From positions 1 through 19,701 of the forward strand of contig JAUYEO010000371.1 of NCBI GenBank assembly GCA_030689795.1: 19,701 nt of DNA, read 5' to 3'. The position numbers and the translations under genes were made by a program. The notes under the pieces were generated by a model. The model saw nothing but the letters and a program-made list of their open reading frames with translations, did not search any database and was not told the DNA's origin. Shown piece after piece: positions 1 through 7,171 of this stretch. This DNA comes from Desulfobacterales bacterium (GTDB lineage: Bacteria > Desulfobacterota > Desulfobacteria > Desulfobacterales > RPRI01). Each line of letters starts with the position of its first letter. The stretch's first letter is position 1.

Positions 1-1218
1 TTCGCTGAACCATTTTTTCATTCTGCTCATAACCCTGTTGAAGATATTCCCGTCGCGGATTCTGAATTTCTTCCGGGTTTGATTTTTTGCCCCGTATATG
101 ACAAGGCCGACCCCTGTCGCATACATAGGATTATTTACCACATCAACGAGTCCGCTGATTCCCCTGGGCTTTCCGAGGCGGGTTGGAAGATTAAAAACAG
201 ATTCCGCCATTTCGGTCACGTCATTTAAGAGGGCTGATCCCCCCGTTAGAACGATGCCCGAGGGGATCTGATTTTCCATTTCAGCCCTGTATATTTCTCT
301 TTTTATAAGGGTAAAAATCTCTTCCATCCGAGGCTCAAGGATTTCGCCGAGTATCTGGCGCGAAAGCTTTCTTGGCGTACGTCCTCCCATGCCCGGAACT
401 TCGATTATTTCATCACTGCCGATGTTCTTGGCGACGCAGCTTCCGTATTTTATCTTGATTTTTTCGGCTTCGGGAAGCGAGGCTCTCAAGCCTACTGCTA
501 TATCGTTAGTCAGGTTATTGCCTCCCAGAGCAAGAACGAAAGCGTGTTTGATGTTTTTCCCGGAAAAGACCGCGAGGTCGGTCGTTCCTCCGCCCAGATC
601 CAGGAGAACTGTGCCGAGCTCCTTCTCTTCGTTGGTCAGAACCGCTTCTCCGGAAGCAAGCGCTTCGAGCACTATATCGCACACGTCAAGGCCTGAACGG
701 TTTGCGCATTTGACAATATTATGGGCGGATGTTACTGCGCCTGTCACAATATGTATTTTTGCCTCGAGCCTGACACCGGCCATACCTATCGGATCTTGTA
801 TTCCCGCCTGTTCGTCTACGATGTATTCCTGGGGAAGCACATGTATGACTTCACGATCCATAGGTATTGCCACCGCCCTTGCGGCATCTATGACACGCTC
901 AACGTCCTGCTGGGTGACTTCAGGTCCTTTGATTCCTACAATCCCTCTGCTGTTGAAGCCGGTAATGTGGCCTCCGGCGATTCCTGCATATACGGAAGAT
1001 ATCTCGCATCCGGCCATAAGTTCGGCCTCTTCAACCGCTTTTTTTATTGAGTCGACGGTTGATTCGATATTTACAACAACACCCTTCCTCAGACCTATGG
1101 AGGGATGGGTGCCGATTCCGATGATGTTTATTTCCTTATCGGTAACTTCGCCGACAACCGCACATATTTTGGTTGTACCGATATCAAGGCCGACTACTAT
1201 GTTTTCCCTCACCGGCAT
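1..1218 (-). CDS. ftsA: Cell division protein FtsA (actin-like FtsZ membrane tether), 3' end cut by window edge
   Basis: FtsA is a peripheral membrane, actin-fold ATPase that tethers FtsZ polymers and recruits later divisome proteins. The 406 visible residues contain the phosphate-1 motif GLDIGTTK (about 10-17), the FtsA-specific 1C/SHS2 region (about 85-165), phosphate-2 LDLGGGTTD (about 206-214) and the adenosine motif GIVLTGGSALL (about 321-331). The last visible residues, RVMSRMKKWFSE, look like the C-terminal amphipathic membrane-targeting helix, so only a few residues are probably missing; family members are about 410-420 aa. The start is the ATG at 1218, with AGGAGG at 1228-1233 (9-nt spacing). 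It is the last visible gene of the dcw operon and lies 129 nt after ftsQ, across a repeat-filled gap. ftsZ is expected beyond position 1 but is not seen. Confidence 0.96.
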   Translation of the reverse strand, partial: MPVRENIVVGLDIGTTKICAVVGEVTDKEINIIGIGTHPSIGLRKGVVVNIESTVDSIKKAVEEAELMAGCEISSVYAGIAGGHITGFNSRGIVGIKGPEVTQQDVERVIDAARAVAIPMDREVIHVLPQEYIVDEQAGIQDPIGMAGVRLEAKIHIVTGAVTSAHNIVKCANRSGLDVCDIVLEALASGEAVLTNEEKELGTVLLDLGGGTTDLAVFSGKNIKHAFVLALGGNNLTNDIAVGLRASLPEAEKIKIKYGSCVAKNIGSDEIIEVPGMGGRTPRKLSRQILGEILEPRMEEIFTLIKREIYRAEMENQIPSGIVLTGGSALLNDVTEMAESVFNLPTRLGKPRGISGLVDVVNNPMYATGVGLVIYGAKNQTRKKFRIRDGNIFNRVMSRMKKWFSE

Positions 1219-1227
1219 TTTATTTAA

Positions 1228-1233
1228 CCTCCT
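1228..1233 (-). promoter_or_regulatory. Shine-Dalgarno of ftsA
   Basis: A perfect AGGAGG stands 9 nt before the ftsA ATG. It lies just outside the repeat patch, so the repeat-filled gap has left ftsA translation signals intact. Confidence 0.75.
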
Positions 1234-1258
1234 TATCGAATACTTTCCTCATTCACCA

Positions 1259-1315
1259 TTCGATGTTCAATGTTCGATGTTCGACGTTCTCACGCCTTCC
1301 GCCTTCCGTATCACA
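1259..1315. repeat. TTCGATG heptad array plus GCCTTCC tandem in the ftsQ-ftsA gap
   Basis: The plus strand reads as degenerate head-to-tail units of TTCGATG (TTCGATG, TTCAATG, TTCGATG, TTCGACG) at 1259-1289, followed by CGCCTTCCGCCTTCCG at about 1293-1308. The same TTCGATG unit recurs at 8601-8655 and 16400-16602. It is noncoding; short frames over it read as low-complexity FDVQCSMFDV. Confidence 0.75.
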
Positions 1316-1318
1316 TAT

Positions 1319-1380
1319 GTTTAAACTGCTTGAACGGCTTGAGCCGCTTAAACCGCTCCAACCATTGAATCCTTGAAGCC
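1319..1380. repeat. Degenerate (TTGAAGC/TTTAAGC)GG repeat spanning the ftsQ stop codon
   Basis: The minus strand carries loosely repeated blocks of the type TTCAAGG, GTTGGAGCGG, TTTAAGCGG, CTCAAGCCG, TTCAAGCAG and TTTAAAC, with a period of about 9-10 nt. The ftsQ frame enters this patch and ends on a TAA at 1348-1350 inside it, so the last residues of FtsQ come from repeat sequence. Confidence 0.6.
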
Positions 1381-2244
1381 TTCGGATTTATCCGACGGCA
1401 GTTTATTCGGCGGCAGCTTATTCGCCGGGCTCACAACTATGCGATTCACGCTGTTGTTTAAATCCACTGTTTCAAAATCAGGAAAGTCCTGGCCGTTTTT
1501 AACGTAGCGAAGAACGTTTTTCAGCCTTTCATACTTGTCCTGATAGTTGTCGTATCCGAGCTTTATGGTTTTAGTTTCATCGAAAGCATGAATTGTAAGG
1601 CCTATTTCCCTGTCGACACGAATCAGTTTTATCTCGCTGTTGGGAAGAATACTTTCGGGCTTTCGTCCAAGTTTCAATACGTTCATTACGGCATTAAACG
1701 CCGCGGTTCTCTTCGAGCCGCTTAAATTCAAATCTGAAAAGGCCAGGCCCTGTATTACCGGAACCCCCCCCGGATCTGCGGCGGCTTTTTCTTTGAATAT
1801 TTCCCCGTTCTCATTGAGTAAAAATTCTTTTCCAAGATCGAGAACTGCAATGCATTTGTGCTCTGCAATTTTTATTATTATCCCCGAAGGTATTTTTCTG
1901 GCGACCTCGGCTTCAGCCACCCACGGGTTTGCCATGATTGTTTTTCTGACCATTGAGATATTGACGGACAGAATATTATCTCCGGGATTTATTCCGGTCT
2001 CTTTTATTATTTCTTCTTCGGATAAGACTCTGTTTCCTTCGACTTCAATCGTTTTTGCCCTGAAATAATCGCACTGTGTAAGGAAGTCATATCCGAATAT
2101 GCATAACAGGCTGAGAGCCGGGACAACCGCAACGGCAAGGGCCGTCTTCAGATAAAAGAGAATCCGATCTTTAATGCCGGCGCGCTTTTTTCTGTTAAAT
2201 CTGTTCCGGTTAATTTTTTTCTTAGTCTTTCTAAATTCCAACAA
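1348..2244 (-). CDS. ftsQ: Cell division protein FtsQ (POTRA-domain divisome scaffold)
   Basis: FtsQ is a bitopic inner-membrane protein that links early and late divisome proteins. From the chosen start (298 aa) it has a very basic cytoplasmic tail (KTKKKINRNRFNRKKR), one membrane segment (LKTALAVAVVPALSLLCIFG), a POTRA domain (FRAKTIEVEGNRVLSEEEII through PSGIIIKIAEHKCIAVLDL) and the beta domain that follows. The frame is open back to an ATG at 2316, but that would overlap murB by 86 nt. A TTG at 2244 (or the next one at 2241) sits 6 (or 9) nt after GGAGG at 2251-2255 and gives an overlap of only about 14 nt with murB, so I prefer it. The C-terminus is odd: NKLPPNKLPSDKSEG comes from a 15-bp tandem repeat, and FKDSMVGAV runs into an intergenic repeat. 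A natural end around VVSPANK would be equally plausible for the family. Confidence 0.9.
   Translation of the reverse strand: MLEFRKTKKKINRNRFNRKKRAGIKDRILFYLKTALAVAVVPALSLLCIFGYDFLTQCDYFRAKTIEVEGNRVLSEEEIIKETGINPGDNILSVNISMVRKTIMANPWVAEAEVARKIPSGIIIKIAEHKCIAVLDLGKEFLLNENGEIFKEKAAADPGGVPVIQGLAFSDLNLSGSKRTAAFNAVMNVLKLGRKPESILPNSEIKLIRVDREIGLTIHAFDETKTIKLGYDNYQDKYERLKNVLRYVKNGQDFPDFETVDLNNSVNRIVVSPANKLPPNKLPSDKSEGFKDSMVGAV
1383..1430 (-). repeat. 15-bp tandem repeat at the 3' end of ftsQ
   Basis: On the coding strand three adjacent 15-nt units read GCGAATAAGCTGCC(G), CCGAATAAACTGCC(G) and TCGGATAAATCC, and encode pentapeptide-like repeats (NKLPP, NKLPS, DKSEG). Because the unit is a multiple of three, copy-number change would leave the frame open. 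Confidence 0.6.
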
Positions 2245-3196
2245 TTTTAACCTCCGGTTCAAGGTTAATATTGAATTTGTCGAATACTTTCTTCTGCACC
2301 AATTGCATAAGCTCAAGTATATCGGAGGCCGATGCCCCGCCTGTGTTTACAATAAAATTGGCATGTTTTGCCGATATCTCCGCCCCGCCTACCCTGGTTC
2401 CTTTAAGGCCGGCCATATCAATGAACTGTCCCGCCGTTTTGCCCGCAGGAGGATTTTTAAAGAAGCTTCCTGCGCTCGGCATTTCAGCCGGCTGATTCTC
2501 CCGTCGCTTTTTTAAAATTCTCCCGGCCTCTTTTTTCAGCAGAGCCGGATCGGACCGGCAGAGCCGGAAACAGCCGTCTATTATTATCGGCTCTCCTTCG
2601 TACTGATCCGTCAGATTTATATTTAAGGAGAGCTTTCTGTACGAAAAAGCCATCTCATCCTTTGGTATTTTCAACATCGCACCGGAAGATATCATAACAT
2701 TTACCGAGTCGAGAATATCCGATACCGAGCCGTACGATGTGCCTGCATTCATCATGATTGCCCCGCCGACTGTTCCGGGAATCCCGATCGCAAAGTTCAT
2801 GCCCGATAACCCCTCCCTGATTGCGAAACTGCACAGAGCCTGTGTGCTTACGCCGGCCATAGCCGTAACAAGAACCGGTTCCGTCTCTTTCCCGGAAAAA
2901 ACAATTTTGTTGAAGCATTTTGTGAGAAGAATAACAATTCCCGGTATTCCGTTATCCTTCACGAGCAGATTTGATCCGTTTCCTATAACAAGGTATGGAA
3001 TGCCTTTATCCCTTGACCAGCTTATTATTTCCGCAAGTTGCCCAATGCTTTCAGGCGCAATAAATGCTTCGGCAGGTCCGCCGACCCTGAAATAAGTGTG
3101 TCTTGACATCGGCTCGTCAAATCCGACACAGCTTCCAAACAGATATTTAAGCCGGTTTCTGGAATCCTGATCAAGCAGCATTTTATTTTTTTGCAT
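2231..3196 (-). CDS. murB: UDP-N-acetylenolpyruvoylglucosamine reductase MurB
   Basis: This FAD enzyme reduces UDP-GlcNAc-enolpyruvate with NADPH to UDP-MurNAc in the cytoplasm. The 321-aa product has the FAD-binding segments TYFRVGGPAE (34-43) and IGNGSNLLV (71-79), the loop GIPGTVGGAIMMNAG (138-152), the SYRK motif (185-188), the proton-donor serine in AGSFFKNP (S244) and the C-terminal LEPEV acidic motif (312-316). Length and the simple SYRK region fit the shorter type II MurB class. The ATG at 3196 has AAGGA almost directly against it; the ATG at 3181 (protein starting MLLDQD) is also possible, with the same AAGGA about 14 nt upstream. The gene overlaps ftsQ by about 14 nt and follows murC after an 88-nt repeat-filled gap. 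No ddl lies between murB and ftsQ. Confidence 0.96.
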   Translation of the reverse strand: MQKNKMLLDQDSRNRLKYLFGSCVGFDEPMSRHTYFRVGGPAEAFIAPESIGQLAEIISWSRDKGIPYLVIGNGSNLLVKDNGIPGIVILLTKCFNKIVFSGKETEPVLVTAMAGVSTQALCSFAIREGLSGMNFAIGIPGTVGGAIMMNAGTSYGSVSDILDSVNVMISSGAMLKIPKDEMAFSYRKLSLNINLTDQYEGEPIIIDGCFRLCRSDPALLKKEAGRILKKRRENQPAEMPSAGSFFKNPPAGKTAGQFIDMAGLKGTRVGGAEISAKHANFIVNTGGASASDILELMQLVQKKVFDKFNINLEPEVKIVGI

Positions 3197-3210
3197 TCCT
3201 TTTTTTAATT

Positions 3211-3308
3211 ACTCAGCCACCGATCTACGCTCCGCCACACTGATTGGCGGACTGATATTTTTTCTTTTATTATCCTATCTGCGTTCATCCGTGTGAATCT
3301 GTGGCTGA
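3211..3308. repeat. Inverted-repeat element (CAGCCAC...GTGGCTG type) in the murC-murB gap
   Basis: The outer arms are TCAGCCACCGATCTAC (about 3213-3228) and, in reverse, TCAGCCACAGATTCAC (about 3292-3307). An inner perfect 7-bp hairpin, TCCGCCA/TGGCGGA, occupies 3231-3251. The right arm contains ATCTGCGTTCATCCGTG, which shares ATCTGCGTTCATC with the element at 4714-4803. The murC frame reads through the right arm and stops in it (TGA at 3285-3287). Its position fits an inserted, mobile or expanding repeat; no transposase is present. Confidence 0.65.
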
Positions 3309-4700
3309 ATAGTTACTCCTTTTTTTGCCTTTCACTAAAGAATCAAGAACCGCCATACCGACCTTCCATACATCTCCCGCACCCTGTGTCAGCAGGACAT
3401 CATTTTTTCTTAATATGCGGTTAAGATGTGTTACTGCGCTTTCGTGCCCTTCGATGTAAACAACCTCCTTGTGGCCGTGGGAGGCAATTCCATCGCACAA
3501 TGAAACCGAATCGACCCCTTCAATCTTTTTTTCTCCCGCTGAATAGATCGGTAGAATCACAAGGTGATCGGACTGATAGAAAGCGCGGGTAAAATCATCA
3601 AAGAGCGCCTTCGTTCTCGTATAACGGTGCGGTTGAAAGACAACTACAATGCGTCTGTCCGGCCAGCTCTCCTTTGCAGCCTGCAATGTCGTTTTGATCT
3701 CAGTCGGATGATGCCCGTAATCATCTACGACGGTAATACCTTTTGCCTCTCCCTTTATTTCAAGTCTGCGCTGAACTCCCTGCAAAGTTTCAAGCGCATT
3801 TTTTATGATATCAAAGGGTATGCCGAGTTCCATGCCGACTGCTATGCCGGCCATGGAATTATATACATTGTGAATTCCGGGGAGATTCAGGACGATTTCA
3901 CCAAGAGACTTTCCGTGACGGTAAACTTTATACCGGCTTTTCAGTCCTTCAATAGAAATATTTTTAGCATGAAAGTCGGCCTGGGGACTCATACCGTAAG
4001 TGGTGCAGCGTTTTTTTATCTTCGGAATGATATCCTGAACATATTCGTTGTCCAGGCAGAGCACCGCAAGGCCATAAAAAGGTATCCTGTCGATGAATTG
4101 GATAAATGCATTTTTTATGTCGTCAATATCCTTGTAAAAATCGAGGTGCTCCCTGTCAATATTGGTGACTACGGCTATGGCAGGAGAATATTTAAGGAAA
4201 GAACCGTCACTTTCATCCGCCTCCGCCACGATAAAATTTCCCTGTCCTAAAAGAGCGTTTGACCCTATGCTTTTCAATTTGCCGCCTATAACCACCGTAG
4301 GATCAAGGCCTCCTTTTGCAAGGATCGAAGCAATAAGAGATGTAGTCGTCGTTTTCCCGTGAGCTCCCGCGACCGCAATGCTGTATTTCAACCGCATCAG
4401 TTCGGCAAGCATTTCAGCCCTTGGTATTACAGGAACAGACGCCTGTGCCGCGGCCATGACTTCCGGGTTATCGGGTCTGATTGCCGAAGAGATTACGACC
4501 ACGTCGGCACCCTCTATCCGGCTGCCGTGATGCCCTTTATACACAGTGCCTCCGAGGCTTTTTAAGCGGTCGGTTATATCGGTTGACGCAGTATCGGAGC
4601 CGGAGACCTCATAACCGAGATTAAGAAGAAGCTCGGCTATGCCGCTCATGCCTATTCCGCCGATTCCGACAAAATGTATGTGGTATTTTTTCTGATACAT
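3285..4700 (-). CDS. murC: UDP-N-acetylmuramate--L-alanine ligase MurC
   Basis: This ATP-dependent cytoplasmic ligase adds L-Ala to UDP-MurNAc. In 471 aa it shows the N-terminal nucleotide-fold motif GIGGIGMSG (12-20), the Mur ligase P-loop AGAHGKTTTT (111-120), EADESDGSF (160-168), TNIDREHLDFY (179-189), the central-domain LPGIHNVYNS (273-282), the C-terminal-domain DDYGHHPTE (326-334), FQPHRYTRT (355-363) and GAGDVWKVG (440-448). The start at 4700 places this first motif where the family expects it, but no clear Shine-Dalgarno precedes it; the region just upstream is repeat sequence. The last residues, about 461-471 (RSNYSATDSHG), are translated from the intergenic repeat and look like a neutral read-through tail. 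Confidence 0.96.
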   Translation of the reverse strand: MYQKKYHIHFVGIGGIGMSGIAELLLNLGYEVSGSDTASTDITDRLKSLGGTVYKGHHGSRIEGADVVVISSAIRPDNPEVMAAAQASVPVIPRAEMLAELMRLKYSIAVAGAHGKTTTTSLIASILAKGGLDPTVVIGGKLKSIGSNALLGQGNFIVAEADESDGSFLKYSPAIAVVTNIDREHLDFYKDIDDIKNAFIQFIDRIPFYGLAVLCLDNEYVQDIIPKIKKRCTTYGMSPQADFHAKNISIEGLKSRYKVYRHGKSLGEIVLNLPGIHNVYNSMAGIAVGMELGIPFDIIKNALETLQGVQRRLEIKGEAKGITVVDDYGHHPTEIKTTLQAAKESWPDRRIVVVFQPHRYTRTKALFDDFTRAFYQSDHLVILPIYSAGEKKIEGVDSVSLCDGIASHGHKEVVYIEGHESAVTHLNRILRKNDVLLTQGAGDVWKVGMAVLDSLVKGKKRSNYSATDSHG

Positions 4701-4713
4701 AATTAAATTAATT

Positions 4714-4803
4714 AGGACGCAGATTTTCGCCGATACCCGCAGATAACTATTCTATTAGCTCTTTATATTTAAAATCCCTAAAATCTGCGTTCATCTGCGT
4801 CCC
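4714..4803. repeat. ATCTGCGTCC inverted-repeat element in the murG-murC gap
   Basis: The left end carries GGACGCAGAT at 4715-4724 and CGCAGAT at 4739-4745. The right end carries the reverse, ATCTGCGT at 4783-4790 and ATCTGCGTCC at 4793-4802. An AT-rich centre separates the arms. The element is about 90 bp in a 142-nt gap and is related to the element at 3211-3308 by the shared ATCTGCGTTCATC. It contains no gene. Confidence 0.7.
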
Positions 4804-4842
4804 CAAAGGAAATTCCTATACAATTGAATTAAACGTTAAGTG

Positions 4843-5943
4843 CTACATATTCATCATTCTGTAACAGTCGTTTACTATAAGTTCCGCCGCATCTGGCCTG
4901 CTGAATTTTTTTGCCGCAGATGCCATTTTATAAAGTTCTCCGGCATGTCCCGCAAAATATTCAATTCTTTCAGCAAGCATTTTGCCGTTCAAATCCGTTT
5001 CCGTGATAATTTCCGCTGCGCCTGCATCGGAAAGCGCACGGGCATTTTTTGTCTGATGGTCATCGGCCGCAAACGGGAAGGGAATAAAAATTGCTCCTAG
5101 TCCCATGACCGTCACTTCCGCCACGGTAGTCGCGCCGGCCCTGCATATTATCAAATCCGCCTGACCGTACCGCTTTGCCATATCGTCAAAAAAAGGTTTT
5201 ACAATGCAGGGAATCCCGTTTTGCGCATAAAAACCGGCAACCCTTTTTTCGTCCGAAGCGCCGGTCTGATGCACGAAGAGATATTTCTCTTTGGCTTTAA
5301 TATGTGAAAGGGTCTCCCCAATTGCCATATTGATGCTGTGAGCCCCCTGGCTTCCCCCGAGGACCAGAACCGTAAAGGGCTTTTGATATCCGGAATCTGA
5401 GACGATATCCGCTTTTGCGGCATCTTTTGCAGTATCGAGGATTTCTCTTCTCAAAGGATTGCCTGCAACAAGTGTTTTCCCAAAAGCCGCCGGAAGTTTT
5501 GTTCCTTCAAACGAAATGTATATGCGGCCGGCAAAGCGGGCGAGAATCCGGTTTGTGATTCCGGGTATAATATTCTGCTCATGAAGGGCTGTTTTAACGC
5601 CGAGCAGCCATGCAGTGAGAATAACCGGGCCTGCAGAATAGCCTCCCACTCCGACCACAATATGCGGATTAAAGCCCTTTATTATTTTAAAAGACTCAAA
5701 CATCCCTACCGGTATTTTGAAAAGTGATCTCATCGTTTTAAAGAATCCGCGGCCTTTTATTCCTTCCGCTGTAATGCTTTTATGATTAAAACCTGCTTTA
5801 CCGACAGTTGATTTTTCAAAGGGATTTCCCGTTCCGACAAAGAGAATGCTGTTTTCGGGATCTTTTGCAATAAACTCCATTGCAATCGCAATTCCCGGAA
5901 AGAGATGACCGCCTGTACCGCCTCCCGCAATTATCACGCGCAT
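4843..5943 (-). CDS. murG: Lipid II synthase MurG (GlcNAc transferase)
   Basis: MurG is a membrane-associated GT-B glycosyltransferase that transfers GlcNAc from UDP-GlcNAc to lipid I, giving lipid II on the cytoplasmic face. The 366-aa protein has the N-terminal glycine-rich loop GGGTGGHLFPG (7-17, with H13), GVGGYSAGP (98-106), LHEQNIIPG (120-128, E122), the second glycine loop GGSQGAHSIN (196-205) and the UDP-GlcNAc-binding stretch CRAGATTVAE with E275, followed by PFPFAADDHQTKNA (288-301). Length is normal. The start ATG at 5943 follows GAAAGG with 8-nt spacing; this binding site lies in a GGCGAAAGGCGAAAGG tandem that belongs to a repeat patch. A 21-nt gap separates it from ftsW. Confidence 0.97.
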   Translation of the reverse strand: MRVIIAGGGTGGHLFPGIAIAMEFIAKDPENSILFVGTGNPFEKSTVGKAGFNHKSITAEGIKGRGFFKTMRSLFKIPVGMFESFKIIKGFNPHIVVGVGGYSAGPVILTAWLLGVKTALHEQNIIPGITNRILARFAGRIYISFEGTKLPAAFGKTLVAGNPLRREILDTAKDAAKADIVSDSGYQKPFTVLVLGGSQGAHSINMAIGETLSHIKAKEKYLFVHQTGASDEKRVAGFYAQNGIPCIVKPFFDDMAKRYGQADLIICRAGATTVAEVTVMGLGAIFIPFPFAADDHQTKNARALSDAGAAEIITETDLNGKMLAERIEYFAGHAGELYKMASAAKKFSRPDAAELIVNDCYRMMNM

Positions 5944-6048
5944 TCCTTTCGCCTTTCGCCTCTATCAGTTGCCAGTCGCCAGTTTCCAGTTTCCGGTTGA
6001 CCCCTGGCTCCTGACCCCTGATTCATGGCCCCTGGTCCCCGGCTTCCC
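5944..6048. repeat. Repeat patch spanning the murG leader and the 3' end of ftsW
   Basis: Three low-complexity tracts adjoin: CCTTTCGCCTTTCGCC (5944-5959), CAGTTGCCAGTCGCCAGTTTCCAG (about 5967-5990) and a CCCCTGGCTCCTGACCCCTGA tract with variants (6000-6040). The last two are inside the ftsW frame and encode its C-terminal tail. The CCCCTGAC unit recurs at 8666-8702 and near 16381, and a CAGT(A/C)ATCAG version occurs at 19391-19420. Confidence 0.65.
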
Positions 6049-7158
6049 TATGTTCATGAGTATTCCTATCGACGCCATGTTAACAAGAAGCGATGTTCCG
6101 CCGTAGCTTAAAAAAGGGAGGGTAAGCCCCTTTGTAGGTAAAATACCGAGTGTAACACCCATGTTGATACAAACCTGTATGCCTATTGCGGACGTAATGC
6201 CTGTTGCCAGGAATGCGCCGAAATTATCATCCGTATTTTTTGCAATTTTGATTCCTCTCCATAATATAAGAGCATACATTACAAGAATTATTAAAACGCC
6301 GAGAAGCCCCAACTCTTCCCCGATTACTGAAAAAATAAAATCTGTGTGGGGTTCGGGCAGGTAATAAAGCTTCTGATAACCTTTTCCTATTCCCGCGCCC
6401 CAGATTCCTCCTGTTCCGAAAGCCATTAAAGAATGAACTATCTGATATCCCTCGTCGGCAGGATATTGCCACGGATCCCAGAAGCTCATCAGCCGTTTTA
6501 CCCTGTATTCCGCGCTGACCATGTAGATGTACGCAAATGGAAGCAGCAGGAGTACCGACGGAATAAGGTGCAAAATCCTTACTCCTCCGACAAAAAGCAT
6601 AACCCATGTTATGGCGGCCAGTATGACAACGGATCCGAAATCGGGCTGAAGAAACAAAAGGGCTGTGAATATCCCAAGGACAATGACATGCGGCAGAAAG
6701 CCTATGTAAAAGTTTGACAGGTTCTCGCCTTTTTTTTCAATGGAATATGAGAGGTATATAATCATTGAAAGACGGGCAAATTCGGAAGGCTGAACCGTGA
6801 ATCCGCCGAAACGCAGCCACCTTGCGGAACCTCCCGCAGAATATCCCAGACCCGGTATAAATATCGCGCCGAGTAAAATGATCGCAAAGATGAGAAGGGG
6901 ATAAGCCATTATTTTGAAATATTTGTATGGAAAATGCCTGAAACCCACCAATGCCAGCAGACCGGCTATTGCGAACAGAGCCTGCTTTTTTAAAAAGAAG
7001 TAATCTGTTCCGAATTTCTTGAAAGCAAGGACTGAGCTTGCGCTGTAAACCATTATTATTCCTATTGCGGTCAGCATAAGGACGGGGAACATGAGCTTAA
7101 CGTCATAATACCCCATAGGTTTGTCTCCGGATATTAAAATTCTGCCGTCATGCCTCAT
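5965..7158 (-). CDS. ftsW: Septal peptidoglycan glycosyltransferase FtsW (SEDS family)
   Basis: FtsW polymerises lipid II at the septum together with the FtsI transpeptidase. The 397-aa protein is a multi-pass membrane protein with about ten hydrophobic segments and SEDS signatures: YSAGGSARWLRFGGFTVQPSEFARL (106-130), LQPDFGS (170-176), the long extracellular loop FWDPWQYPADEGYQIVHS (226-243), LPEPHTDFIFSVIGEELG (267-284) with the likely catalytic Asp273, and LPFLSYGGTSL (347-357). The ATG at 7158 has a weak GAAGAG upstream. The ATG at 7116 (protein MGYYDVKL) has GGAGA 8 nt before it and may be the real start. Residues after about 375 (RGHESGVRSQGSTGNWKLATGN) are encoded by intergenic repeat sequence, not by a family domain. 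murD ends 13 nt upstream. Confidence 0.95.
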   Translation of the reverse strand: MRHDGRILISGDKPMGYYDVKLMFPVLMLTAIGIIMVYSASSVLAFKKFGTDYFFLKKQALFAIAGLLALVGFRHFPYKYFKIMAYPLLIFAIILLGAIFIPGLGYSAGGSARWLRFGGFTVQPSEFARLSMIIYLSYSIEKKGENLSNFYIGFLPHVIVLGIFTALLFLQPDFGSVVILAAITWVMLFVGGVRILHLIPSVLLLLPFAYIYMVSAEYRVKRLMSFWDPWQYPADEGYQIVHSLMAFGTGGIWGAGIGKGYQKLYYLPEPHTDFIFSVIGEELGLLGVLIILVMYALILWRGIKIAKNTDDNFGAFLATGITSAIGIQVCINMGVTLGILPTKGLTLPFLSYGGTSLLVNMASIGILMNIGKPGTRGHESGVRSQGSTGNWKLATGN

Positions 7159-7171
7159 AATCTGTTTCTCT

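Noticed and set aside
389..1324. 311-aa open frame on the plus strand opposite ftsA
   Set aside because: It is the antisense of a clear ftsA gene, is rich in Ser, Thr and Pro without any recognisable motif, and ends in repeat sequence.
2245..2316. Upstream extension of ftsQ to the ATG at 2316
   Set aside because: It would overlap murB by 86 nt with no ribosome site, while a TTG at 2244/2241 has GGAGG at proper spacing. The extension is just murB sequence in another frame.
3231..3262. Hairpin TCCGCCA/TGGCGGA followed by T-rich sequence as a terminator
   Set aside because: The T run follows on the plus strand, opposite to the operon, and is offset from the stem; the hairpin is better explained as the centre of the repeat element.
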